Assembly (NCBI GenBank): GCA_009763385.1
Contig: CM019823.1
Coordinates: forward strand, 176,894,995 to 176,958,994
DNA length: 64,000 bases
Direction: 5' to 3'
Source: Coix lacryma-jobi var. lacryma-jobi
Lineage: Eukaryota > Streptophyta > Magnoliopsida > Poales > Poaceae
The position numbers and the translations under genes were made by a program. The notes beneath the pieces were generated by a model that worked only from the letters and a program-made list of their open reading frames with translations, did no database searches and was not told the DNA's origin. Shown piece by piece: positions 48,261 through 60,465 of the stretch. How positions within the stretch are numbered: the first letter of the stretch is position 1; each line of letters starts with the position of its first letter.

Positions 48261-51200
48261 TGTGACGGAACGGCCCTAATCTCATGGCCCACAGGTCCCT
48301 GTCAACCTCTGACAGCCGATCCCATGTTCCACTTAATTAAGACTGTCCATCACTGGGCTACATCAGCGCCCAATGTCCGCAGGATCATCTCACAATTCGG
48401 TTACAGCATTGCATACTTTTACAAATAATATCGGAATAAAGAGCGGAAGACTTAATAACAATAGTTTTACAAAGCAGGGTTCCAAATAAATTAAGGTGTA
48501 GTTATTACAAACCAAGTTCTGATAATAGGAATAGACATAGGCAACATAGTAGAGAACAACAAAGATACTTATAATCACCAGCCCGAGGGTGTACAACTAT
48601 TCTTCGGCCTCATCGGCCCTTCCTGGACGATGGTCACACAGCAGGGTGCAAGACACATCGGGGATTCTGTCATACCTGCAGCATGGGTAACAAAACCTGA
48701 GTACTGGGTACTCAACAAGACTTACCCGACTAAGAAAAAGGGAGAAGACTCAGGAATGAGAGGCTTAGGGTAGTCAAGGTAAGGTTTAAGCAAGATCAAG
48801 TATTTTGTAGAAAAGCATTTTTGTAAACCTTATTTTATTTTGAAAGATTCAGCATTCCTCAATTCTTCATCGTTCATGATTCATTTTACATTTCAAAACA
48901 TTCCTAGTTGAGAACCACTCTCCGTTGACAGTCAGTGACCAAGTCTCCATAACCGAGGAGCAACGTTAATCCGGATAAATAATACTCAGCTGAGGATCCC
49001 TATCCACACTGCATATGTAGCACCCAAGCTTGCATATGCCAACTCGTCTTCCACGATTCCTCCAAGATTGGGCCCGGTCCTACGCCACCCGGAAGTACAG
49101 TACACCACTCCTATCCAGGTACGACGACCACGTGGGTACATGCTACTTCCGCCATCTCTCCACTCCCAGTGCGCGGTTGTCGGTCCAATAAAGGATTCCT
49201 CGGAGCCAGAGCTTTCCGAAGTATGTGAATAGTTACAAGTCTTGACCAGCAGGCCCCATACGGATGGTCCCTAATTTTCCAGCCAGAAACTATACCTTGG
49301 TCATATCTCACCCAAGCGTAATAGTCCTGTCAGTTTTTCAACCCTGTCCCGGTCGGTGTCAACTGTTGAGTCCCGGACTACAACATGACGGCACCGTACG
49401 CTCGGACAACCTCTCCTCGCAATTGACAAGGTACGGATCAGATACCAAGTCAATGGCCGGGAGTAAAGCCAAATTCCCATAAAAGTTCTTTAGTGATCAC
49501 ACTTTTGAAATTGGCATTTTATCGCAAATCTATTGTATAGCAATGCTAAGCATTTTTGCAAATAGTTTTCAAACAGGGTAGGGGATCTTTGGTGGAGGTA
49601 AAGTGCAGGTAATAGGTCATCACACAACTCTATAACTTAATGCAGTAGTTTAACTCAAAACATTTCAAGTAAACTTTTATAAAAGCAAGGTAGGGTTAAA
49701 TGCACCGGGGCTTGCCTTGAAGAGCAAAGAGGGCAGACTCGAGAGCGGCGGAGCAGTTGTCGGAGCTCGGGGTAGCCTCGGGGACAGGTTCGTCAGCGGC
49801 TGCCTCGATCTTGACTCCTTCTTCGGTGACTATACGAATGCAATGATGCATGCACATGAGTATGCTAGCACGAACAATGCAAAACAGGGCATACTACATG
49901 AACCCTAATCACTTTTTCTATTTTTCTTAATTATTTAAAAAGGTCATTTTATGCAGTTGCTCCAAAAATTACCAAATAATGACATAAGTTCATTATGGTG
50001 TAGATAGATGGCAAAACAAATTTCATATTTTTGGAGGTCATTAAGGTGCTCAAATAAAATCAGACATTAATTAACATAAGGCACTATTTAACAATTAAAA
50101 TAAATGCTCAAAAATCAACTTGTTCCAAAAGACTTCAAAATTTCACCAGAGACTAAATGGCATAGGAAGCTCACAAAAATTTATCTCATGATTTTTGGAG
50201 TTATAAATGATTTTCTAAAAATCCAAAACCATCCATTATTAATTAAAAGAGGGATTTTACATTTTTTAAATTCTTGCAGAAAAGTCAAGTTTCATATTTT
50301 TCTAAAATACTACATGGTATAGAGAGTCAATTGTAAATTTTCAGAATTTTTAGAGCAATACAGAAAATCATAAAAAAAGATGAAAACTGAACACTATTCA
50401 CATATTTGAAAGAAAAGGGAAAAGAGCACTGTGCTCTTCCGATCGCCGGCGGCCGGCCGACGGCGGCGGCGCTGCTGCGCCGGCCACGGCGAGGCTCGGC
50501 AGACGAAACCAAGGGCATGGGAAGCTTCAGGGAGCTCACCGGCGTTGATTAAGGGGCTCGGCGAGGTGAGGGGATGGACGGAGGAGGGTGGTCGACGGTG
50601 ACGGCGGACGGTTCACGGCGGCGATCGGCGCTCCGACGATCCTGCGCAACACACGAGACCGCAAGGGCCTGGTTAGAGTCGCACGGAGCCAAGGAAGCTG
50701 ACACAGGGGTCAGGGGAAGATGATCGTGGCCGGAGAGGTAGTATTTGACGAACCCGAGCTCGCCGGGTTTTCGCCGGAGATGGGAACGGCGAGCTACGGG
50801 CGATAGGAGGCGTAGAGACCAAATTGAGGGTGGGGAAGCTTCACGAGCTCAAGACGGAGCTGTTGGGCTAGTTGGTTGGGCGGCGGGAGCTTCGGAGTGG
50901 GCTGGCGACGGCGGCGGAGACGAGTGAGGAGCTCGGACTCCGGCGGTCCCTTTTATAGGCACGGTCGGGGGGACGGTAGAGAGCACGAGATGGTATGGAT
51001 GAGCTCGGCCGAGGCGTGCGCACTCGATTGCAAGCCTGGCGGGAGGACGGGCGTGCACCAGGGCCTGGGCGAAGGCTCGCCGGTGACGGCCACGCGGCGG
51101 CGAGCCCTGGGCATGTAGGGGACGGGGGCGAGGGTCAGCGCTCGCGAGCGGGTGCGAATGATCACGGGGTCAGCGGCGGCAGGTGGAGGGCGCGCGTGCG

Positions 51201-52086
51201 GCTGCCAGGCACGCGGCGTGCGCAGTGCCGCGAGGCGCCATGGCGGGCCCCCCTGCTTGTGCCGGCTAGAGGTAGGGGATGAACAGGGCTAGGTCTAGGT
51301 TTTGACTTTCTGTATTTTCAAATTTCTCCCAAATTTGAACTGCACAGGAAAAACTCAAAATACCAAAGTTGTGCAGAAAAAAGAGATCTACAACTTTGTC
51401 AATATGAACATTTTCAAAATCCAAATAGTTTTTGAACCACATTTGAAATCAGAAAAGGGAACACTTTTGGGATTTGAATAAATTCAAAATTACTTTTGAT
51501 TTTACATTGAAAGTTGGAAATCTGCAAATATGAAAGTTGTTCCTTTTTCAAAACCTACAACTTTGCTAATATACACTTTTTCTGAAACTCAAAAGTTTTT
51601 GAATAAATTTTGAAAACTGAAAAGGGGACAAAAATTGGAATTTGAATGAATTTGGATTTACTTCAAACTTTGTACAGAAACTTGAAAAATTTGTAAATAC
51701 CAAAGTTGTTCTCTTGGCCAGATCTACAACTTTGCTTTTTGGACCAACCCCAAATTTTGAATAATTTTTGAATTACCAAAAGAGGGATAAAATCCAGGGT
51801 TTGGAAATCAGGGTTTTGCAAAGGGATTTGAAATCTGATTTTGGTTTTTGAACTTTGGCCAACACAACAAAACTTCAAGACATCCAACTGAACAAGAATT
51901 ACACAAAGCTAGGCACAGAGGTGAAATTACCATTTTGCCCTTATAGGAAGGTTAGGGCTTTTAGGGTTTTGAAAAGAGACTGCTACACCAGTACTGAGCA
52001 AACATAAATGCAAGGCAAGAATGATTAATGACTAATGATGATGACATGTCAGGTTAATTACATTTTAAAACACCAGAGGTGTTACA
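48261..52086 (-). repeat. 3' LTR of the Gypsy element, 3,826 bp
   Basis: On the plus strand runs from TGTGACGGAACGGCCC to AGAGGTGTTACA. Contains a GC-rich zone (50430-51280) and AT-rich zones rich in CAAAGTTGT / ACTTTG words. A likely TATA-type promoter (CTATAAAAGGGACC on the minus strand, about 50960) fits an LTR promoter. Confidence 0.9.
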
Positions 52087-52103
52087 GCCTCCCCCCCTAA
52101 AAG
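52087..52103 (-). promoter_or_regulatory. Polypurine tract of the Gypsy element
   Basis: CTTTTAGGGGGGGAGGC on the minus strand, directly before the 3' LTR start TGTAACACC. Primes plus-strand synthesis in active elements. Confidence 0.85.
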
Positions 52104-52154
52104 AAATCTCGCCCTGAGATTCCACGTCTAAGAAGAAAAGGCAAAACCTTACAT

Positions 52155-55100
52155 CTACAGAGATTCGAGAAAGTCGGGATAGTTCTTCGCCAAGAAGTCT
52201 TCGGATTCCCAAGTGGCTTCTTCTTCAGAGTGTTGGTTCCACTGGATCTTGTACCATCTTGTGGTGGTTCTTCGGGTAACACGATCCTTGTGATCCACGC
52301 GAACTGGATACTCAGTGTATGACAGATCTGGTTCTAGTTCAACGCCTTCAACTTCAACCACATGTTCAGGTACTCGGAGGCACTTCTTGAGTTGGGAGAC
52401 ATGAAACACATTATGAACTGCTGAAAGATGATCGGGCAAACTCAGCTTGTAAGCGACCTTGCCACAACGATCCAGAATCTCAAACGGGCCAATGTAGCGG
52501 GGTGCTAGCTTTCCTCTGACTCCAAACGAGTGACTCCTTTGGTTGGTGAGACCTTCAGATACACATAATCCCCGATCTCGAACTGCAGAGGTCGACGTCT
52601 CTTTGTCAGCATAACTTTTCTGTCGAGACTGTGCAATCTTCATGTTCTCTTGTATTTGCTTGACTTTCTCTTCCATATCTTTCACTAGGTCGACTCCAAA
52701 GAATTCCCTTTCTCCGGGTTCAGACCAACTGAGAGGTGTACGACAACGGCGGTCGTACAGTGCTTCAAAGGGTGCCATTTTGATGCTCTCTTGGTAACTG
52801 TTATTATATGAGAAACTCTGCCAAGGGCAAACAGTCATCCCAAGTATCTGCGAAGGTGAGCACACATGCTCTCAACATATCCTCTAACACTTGGTTGACT
52901 CGCTCAGTTTGTCCATCTGTTTGTGGATGATATGCTGTACTATGCAAGAGCTTGGTTCCAAGTGAGGCATGGAACGCTTTCCAGAACTTTGCGACAAACT
53001 GGGTACCACGATCAGAGATAATGGTTTGGGTATGCCATGGAGTTTACTATGTTGTTCTTGTACAAAGTGGCATAAGTGGGGACGGTGTAACTGGTCTTCA
53101 CTGGCAGGAAGTGAGCTTGCTTAGTGAGGCGATCCACGATCACCCAGATGGAATCAAAACCTCTTGATGTCTTGGGTAGACCATTGATAAAGTCCATACT
53201 GATATCGTCCCTTCCAAGTAGGTACAGATAAGGTTGCAATTCTCTCCGGGCTTCATGTGCACGGCTTTGACTTTTTGGCAGGTATCACACTGAGCGACAT
53301 ACCGGGCGATCTCAATCTTCATCTTTGTCCACCAGAACATTTGCTTCAAGTCCTGGTACATCTTGTTGCTGTCGGGGTGGATGGAGAATCTAGTCAAGTG
53401 TGCTTCATCAAGGATTAACTTTCTTAACTCAGGCACCTTAGGAACTACTAACCGATTCTTAAACCATACTACTTCTGCATCATCAATCCTGAAACAATCA
53501 GCCTTTCCGGATTGGACCCTTTCGATGATGTGCTTGATTCCAGGGTTATCTTTTTGTGCAGCGATGATCTGCTCTCTGATAGGGGTTTCTATTCTGATAT
53601 TACTCAGAGTTCCTTGCGGAATCATTTCAATATTCAACTTTCCAGCTCATAACATAAAGAAGAATCATAGGGTTTCTTCATCAGACAGTTGCAATAAGAC
53701 TTGCGACTGAGTGCATCGGCGACCACATTCGCCTTACCCGGATGGTAATGCACTTCAAGATCATAGTCTTAATTAACTCGAGCATCTTCTTTGTCTCATA
53801 TTCAGCTCTTCTTGAGTGAAGATATACTTCAGGCTTTTGTGATCAGTGTACACATTATAGGTACTGCCCAACAGATAATGACGCCAGATCTTCAAGGCAT
53901 GCACTACTGCTGCTAACTCGAGATCATGAGTTGGATAATTCTCTTCATGTCGCTTAAGCTGTCGGGAGGGCATAAGCGATCACTCGGCCTTCTTGCATCA
54001 AAAACACAGCCCAAACCAGTACCAGATGCATCACAGTAGACTCAAAGGGTTTCTCGATGTTCGGCTGGGCTAGCACTGGTGATGTAGTTAACAGTTTTTC
54101 AGAGTTTGAAAGGCTTGCTCACAGGCTGGTGACCAGACAAACTTCACAGAACTCTTTACTAACTCGGTGATAGGCTTGGCGATTCTTGAGAAATCTGGGA
54201 TGAATCGACGATAAATCCTGCCATTCCCAAAAGCTGCGGACTTGATGAACAGTGGTAGGTGGCTTCCAATCCAGAATGTCTGCCACTTTACCAGGGTCAA
54301 CTGACACACCTTCAGCGGATAGGACATGACCAAGAAACTGTATCCGATCTAACCAGAACTCACATTTACTGAACTTGGCATACAACTGATGTTCTCTGAG
54401 ACGGGATAGAACGATACGAAGATGCTCGACGTGATCTTTAGGGGTTTTTGAGTAGACAAGGAGGTCAATGAACACAACCACGAATTTATCAAGCTCTGGC
54501 ATGAAAACAGAGTTCATGAGATACATGAAGTGGGCAGGTGCATTGGTCAAACCGAAGGACATGACCAAGTACTCATATAGGCCGTATCTGGTGGTGAAAG
54601 CTGTTTTAGGAATATCTTCAGGACGAATCTTTATTTGGTGGTAACCAGATCTGAGATCGATCTTGGAGAATACTTTGGCTCCAGCTACTGGTCAAAGAGA
54701 AGATCAATACGAGGCAAGGGATATTTATTTTTGATGGTGACCTCATTGGTGGGCGATAATCAATGCACATTCTGAGAGTCTTGTCTTTCTTCTTTACAAA
54801 GATTGCAGGACAGCCCCAAGGAGACGAGCTTGGGCGAATGAAACCCTTGTCCAACAAATCTTGTAATTGGGTTTTTAGCTCTGCAACTCTCTGGGAGGCA
54901 TTCGATAAGCTCTGCGGGATATAGGAGCAGTCCGGGCTTTAGCTCTATGGCAAACTCAACGTCACGGTCAGGAGGCAGACCAGGCAAATCCTCAGGAAAA
55001 ACATCAGGAATTCACAAACCACGGGGATGTCTCTGGTTTCCAGAACATAGGCGGTATTTTTGAGTGGCTGCTGGTTTTTTAGGCATTGGAAGTTGGAGAA

Positions 55101-55440
55101 GGAGTTTGGCGGTACTGTTAGGAATATCCACTCTCAAATCTACTCAAGATGTCGATCATGGCTTTATACTGACACATCCAATTCATGCCTAGGATGACAT
55201 CTATCTCCTGATCATGAAGCACTATCATGGTGGTGGGAAATACGTTCCCCCACCTTACTGGTATACTGCGAACCACTTCTTAGTACTTATACGCCCTCCA
55301 GGCGAGAATATGCAGAAACTTTCTTTTAAATCCTCAATTGATATCTCATGCTTGATGACAAAAGTACGACTGATGAAGGAATGCGATGCACCAGAATCAA
55401 ACAACACAACTGCAGGGTGATTGGCAACAGGAAACCTACC
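52155..55440 (-). pseudogene. Gypsy pol: protease to integrase with chromodomain, frameshifted
   Basis: In element order: protease (LFDSGASHSFIS, near 55400), RT (CIDYRPP near 54770; FVVVFIDLLVYSK near 54480, where the family has an Asp pair), RNase H (HEENYPTHDLELAAVVHALK, VYTDHKSLKYIF near 53850), integrase (HH-CC part CDTCQKVK, VDRLTKQAHFLPVK), a GPF/Y segment (RYIGPFEILDRCG) and VFHVSQLKKCLR. It ends in a chromodomain-like tail (WYKIQWNQHSEEEATWESED) that places it among chromoviruses. At least seven frame changes separate the pieces. Confidence 0.9.
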
Positions 55441-56580
55441 GATCATGACGGTTCTCCTTCTGGGATGTCGCTGACAGTGGTGTAGTAGACTTGCCGTGCT
55501 TCTTGACAATCCTGCCTTTCTGGGCATGTTGCTGCTGGGCGCGGTGCTGCTGCTGCTGAGATCCTCCGGATCTTCTGAGCATTCTGAGCATACCTCTTGG
55601 GCTTTGGGCACTCACGAGACCAGTGACCAAGCTGACCGCAGTTGTACCAGGGATGGTTGTAGGCGGTTTGTGGAGTGGTGATACGAACACCCTGGGGCGT
55701 TCGGCTGTGTGGCACTTTGCTGGTTGGCATTATGGGTGGTGGCCGCGGTATCGGACGACCACTTGCTGGTTGGGGTAAGGTAGACGATTGTGGTGGTGGC
55801 TGGGGTGATAGATGACTCTCTGGCGTTGTGACCGCCAGAGAAGTGCTTGGCCCTGCTTTCTTCTTCTTCTTCTCTTCTGGTACTGGCGATTGCTTTCTTC
55901 AAAAGCAACAGCCCGGTCAACAACATCGTGATAAGACCCAGTCAGGTTATTGGACAAGCTCCTGCGGATCTTTGGGTGCAGTCCTCTGAGGAAACAATCC
56001 CTCTTCTTCTCATCTGTGTTGACATACTCTGAGGCATACTGGCTGAGATGATTGAATTGACCCCACATACTGCATGACTGTGGAGTCTTTCTGTTGGAGA
56101 GCCAGGAACTGATCAAGCTTCATTTTCATCAATCCGGAAGGGATGTGATGAGCACGAAAGGCAGTGCGAAATCCTCCCAGGTCAACGATGACCTTCTGGC
56201 TGGGCAGCCAACAGGTTGGCGTACCAAGCACTTGCCGGACCACGAAGCTGCTGTGAAGCGAACCGTGGCTTCTGGATGTCGGTGCAGTTGATAAGACCAA
56301 ACTTTTGCTCCATGGTGTTGAGCCAATCATCAGCTTCGAGGGGTTCATCGGCCTTGGTGAAGACCGTGTGGACGGGTTTCGGTGAAATCCACATAGGTGG
56401 TCTCTTGGTTGATGTTGTGGCGACACGGTGAATGTTCTGCTGTCTCCTGGTTTTGAGCCATTAGGTTGGCAGCGGCGGCCAAGGCTGCAATGGCCTCTGC
56501 TAGGGTAGCTGGGACAGGTGGAGGGTTTGGGAGACGGTCATCCCCAGCACCTCCGGCTCCGTGCGTGTGTTCACAGGCAT
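55441..56580 (-). pseudogene. Gypsy gag with zinc knuckle, frameshifted
   Basis: Likely start MPVNTRTEPEVLG at 56580. Followed in shifting frames by an Ala-rich stretch, the retrotransposon gag core (ADDWLNTMEQKF near 56340; YVNTDEKKRDCFLRGL near 56010), a basic RRRRRKQG stretch and a CCHC knuckle (CGQLGHWSREC near 55640). Structural protein of the particle. Several one-base frame changes. Confidence 0.85.
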
Positions 56581-56812
56581 CTGTTTAAGGAACTTGGACT
56601 CAGCATTCATAGACAAAGTTCTGAAACAACTGATAGATAGCTTCACTGATACAAAGGCAGATGACTTGATAAGGTGACTGACAGATGATACAGACCGATA
56701 AAGGGAAAAGATACGAAAAGAAAGATACATGCCAGACTTGGCAACAGACAGACTAACGCCCCCAAACCTAGACTAAGGTTTTAGGTAAGCAGATGGTACA
56801 GACACAACGAGT

Positions 56813-57417
56813 CTAGTCGTCGTCGATGATGATCATGTCTTCATCGTCATCTTCTTCCTCGAGGATGAGCTCAGGCTCTACCTCCTCGTCCTCGTCCTCG
56901 GCGTGGACATCTTCAGCAGGTTCAACTTCTTCGTCCTCGTCTGGCTCCTGTTCCATTTCTGGTTCCTCCACTATTCCGTCTTCGGATCTCAGCAACAGGT
57001 GGTGCCACGGGGTGAAGTTGGTTGTGTAGCTGGTGTACCTCCTCATGAAGCATATCATTGAACTGCTCAATCTGGGCGGTGTACTGCTGCAGTCCGTGGA
57101 GCTCGGCTCTGGTGACGTCCTCGCGGATCCAAGCATCATTGCGCTGCTCGATTAGCGCGAACCGTGTTCCGTTGGCCTGCTCCAGGGAAGCTCGTGCCTC
57201 ATAAAACTCCAGGCGGAAAGGTAGAAGTCATGCTCCATGTCTCCATCTCAGCCTTCAGATTCTTGATTTCCCTTCAGATTCTTGCGGTGCGGCGGGGAAA
57301 GCGACGACCATTGGAGGATTCACCCGTCTCCTCTCCAGCGCGGGGTGCGAGCTGTTGGTGACGCGGCACACCGTTCGGTCCAGTCGACTTGCGAGCAGTC
57401 AGCTTGAGGCGAGCCAT
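56813..57417 (-). pseudogene. Reading frame upstream of gag with a histone H3-tail-like N-terminus
   Basis: The ATG at 57417 opens MARLKLTARKSTG, followed by VPRHQQLAPRA. Compared with the H3 tail, the positions A1, R2, K4, T6, A7, R8, K9, S10, T11, G12 and a downstream P-R...Q-L-A block are kept. The frame breaks after about 47 codons (near 57275). In other frames the rest reads a Leu/Gln-rich, coiled-coil-like stretch (about 57110-57030) and a very acidic Glu/Asp tail ending at 56813. It lies between the primer site and gag, in the gag orientation. Function unknown; mimicry of a modifiable histone tail is inference. Confidence 0.65.
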
Positions 57418-57729
57418 GTCTGGACAAGAGAGATAGATAAGAAAAAGGCTAGCAAGAAAAAGGTATAGGTATTCTACCCCAAGAACCTTAGAGAGGAAGT
57501 TTACTTAAGTGATTATGACATGATGCATGAATCGTTCCTACGGAAAAAGCAATGCAATAAATAAATAAGGAACATAGGGCTTTAAACATGTTGTTCCACT
57601 AGCTAGTGTTGCCATATGAGAGACAAGATGAGAGAAGCAATTTGGACTCAAAATAGTCAAGTTAGTTTGTTTAGACTCAAAGGTCTTTTGAAGTTTTCGC
57701 AAAAAAACAACACTGCAACGTTAAAGTGA

Positions 57730-57744
57730 GATGCTCCGATACCA
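57730..57744 (-). promoter_or_regulatory. Primer-binding site of the Gypsy element
   Basis: TGGTATCGGAGCATC on the minus strand, three bases inside the 5' LTR; a one-base variant of the initiator tRNA-Met complement used by plant Gypsy elements. Confidence 0.85.
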
Positions 57745-57747
57745 CTC

Positions 57748-60465
57748 TGTGACGGAACGGCCCTAATCTCTGCCCACAGGTCCCTGTCAACCTCTGACAG
57801 CCGATCCCATGTTCCACTTAATTAAGACTGTCCATCACTGGGCTACATCAGCGCCCAATGTCCGCAGGATCATCTCACAATTCGGTTACAGCATTGCATA
57901 CTTTTACAAATAATATCGGAATAAAGAGCGGAAGACTTAAATAACAATAGTTTTACAAAGCAGGGTTCCAAATAGAAATTAAGGTGTTTATTACAAACCA
58001 GTTCTGATAATAGGAAATAGACATAGGCAACATAGTAGAGAACAAAAAGATACTTATAATCACCCAGCCCGAGGGTGTACAACTTTCTTCGGCCTCATCG
58101 GCTCTTCCTGGACGATGGTCACACAGCAGGGTGCAAGACACATCGGGGATTCTGTCATACTGCGAAGCATGGGTAACAAACCCTGAGTACTGGGTACTCA
58201 ACAAGACTTACCCGACTAAGAAAAAGGGAGAAGACTCAGGAATGAGAGGCTTAGGGTAGTCAAGGTAAGGTTTAAGCAAGATCAAGATTTTGTAGAAAAG
58301 CATTTTTGTAAACCTTATTTTACTTTGGAAAGATTCAGCATTCCTCAATTCTTCATTGTTCATGATTCATTTTACATTTCAAAACATTCCTAGTGAGAAC
58401 ACTCTCCGTTGACAGTCAGTGACCAAGTCTCCATAACCGAGGAGCAACGTTAATCCGGATAATAATATCAGCTGAGGATCCCTATCCACACTGCATATGT
58501 AGCACCCAGCTTGCATATGCCAACTCGTCTTCCACGATTCCTCAAGATTGGGCCCGGTCCTACGCCACCGGAAGTACAGTACACCACTCCTATCCAGTAC
58601 GACGCACGTGGGTACATGCTACTTCCGCCATCTCTCCACTCCAGTGCGCGGTTGTCGGTCCAATAAAGGATCTCGGAGCCAGAGCTTTCCACGATGGAAT
58701 AGTTACAAGTCTTGACCAGCAGGCCCCATACGGATGGTCCCTAATTTTCCAGCCAGAATTACCTTGGTTCATATCTCACCCAAGCGTAATAGTCCTGTCA
58801 GTTTTTCAACCCTGTCCCGGTCGGTGTCAACTGTTGAGTCCCGGACTACAACATGACGGCACCGTACGCTCGGACAACCTCTCCTCGCAATTGACAAGGT
58901 ACGGATCAGATACCAAGTCAATGCGGCGGGGAGTAAAGCCAAATTCCCATAAAAGTTCTTTGATCACACTTTTGAAATATGGCATTTTATCGCAATCTAT
59001 TGTATAGCAATGCTAGCATTTTGCAAATAGTTTTCAAACAGGGTAGGGGATCTTTGGTGGAGGTGGTAATAGGTCACATTTATACTAATGCAGTAGTTTA
59101 ACTCAAAACAGTTCAAGTAAACTTTTATAAAAGCAAGGTAGGGTTAAATGCACCGGGGCTGCCTTGAAGAGCAAAGAGGGCAGACTCGAGAGCGGCGGAG
59201 CAGTTGTCGGAGCTCGGGGTAGCCTGGGACAGGTTCGTCAGCCGGCTGCCTCGATCTTTGACTCCTTCTTATGCTAATGATGCATGCACATGATAATGCT
59301 AGCACGAACAATGCAAAACAGGGCATACTACATGAACCCTAAATCACTTTTTCTATTTTCTTAATATTAAAAAGGTCATTTTATGCAGTTGCTCCAAATT
59401 AACAACATTAATGAATAAGTCATTAGGTGTTTTTGCAAAACAAATGTTCATAATTTTTGGAGGTCATTAGGTGCTCAAATAAAATCAGACATTAATTAAA
59501 ATAAGGCACTATTTAACAATTTAAATTTAATCAACTTGTTCAAAAGACTCAAAATTTACAGAGACTAAACATGCATAGGAAGCTCACAAAAATTTATCTC
59601 ATGATTTTTGGAGTTATAAATGATTTTCTAAAAATCCAAAACCATCCATTATTAATTAAAGAGAGATTTTACATTTTTTAAATTTCTTGCAGAAAGTCAA
59701 GTTTCATATTTTCTAAAATACTACACTGGTATAGAGAGTCAATTGTAAATTTCAGAATTTTTGGGAGCAATACAGAAATCATAAAAAGATGAAAAACTGA
59801 CACTATTCACATATTTGAAAGAAAGGGAAAAGAGCACTGTGCTCTTCCCGATCGCGGCGGCCGGCCGACGGGGGGCGCGCTGCGCCGGCCACGGCGAGGC
59901 TCGGCAGACGAAACACAAGGGCATGGGAAGCTTCAGGGAGCTCACCGGCGATTAAGCTCGGCGAGGAGGTAAGGACGGAGGAGGGTGGTCGACGGTGACC
60001 GGCGGACGGTTCACGGCGGCGATCGGCGCTCCGACGATCCTGCGCAACACACGAGACCGCATAGGGCCTGGTTAGAGTCGCACGGAGCCAAGGAAGCTGA
60101 CACAGGGGTCAGGGAAGATGATCGTGGCCGGAGAGGTAGTATTTGACGAACCCGAGCTCGCCGGGTTTTCGCCAGAGATGGGAACGGCGAGCTACGCCGG
60201 GCGATAGGAGGCGGTAGAGACCAAATTGAGGGGTGGGGAAGCTTCACGAGCTCAAGACGGAGCTGTTGGGCTAGTTGGTTGGGCGGCGGGAGCTTCGGAG
60301 TGGGCTGGCGACGGCGGCGGAGACGAGTGAGGAGCTCGGACTCCGGCGGTCCCTTTTATAGGCACGGTCGGGGACGGTAGAGAGCACGAGATGGTATGGA
60401 TGAGCTCGGCCGAGGCGTGCGCACTCGATTGCAAGCCTGGCGGGAGGACGGGCGTGCACCCAGGG
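57748..60465 (-). repeat. 5' LTR of the Gypsy element, interrupted at 60466
   Basis: 2,718 bases matching the first 2,800 of 48261-52086 almost base for base apart from many small indels. It stops at ...GTGCACCCAGGG where the next LTR begins; in the partner LTR the sequence continues from ...GTGCACCAGGG. CAGGG (60461-60465) is the likely target duplication of the invader. Confidence 0.9.

Larger units (their letters stand above)
48261..60465 (-). mobile_element. Ty3/gypsy chromovirus (Tekay-like) element, minus strand
   Basis: LTRs at 48261-52086 (3' LTR in its own sense) and 57748-60465 (5' LTR, interrupted by another Gypsy element). Between them, in element order: primer site 57744-57730, an upstream reading frame, gag, protease, RT, RNase H, integrase with a chromodomain-like end, and a purine tract at 52103-52087. 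The internal part is 5.66 kb. Multiple frame changes as assembled. Confidence 0.95.

Noticed and set aside
56826..57029. Plus-strand Ser-rich frame
   Set aside because: Shadow of the acidic Glu/Asp tail encoded on the minus strand.
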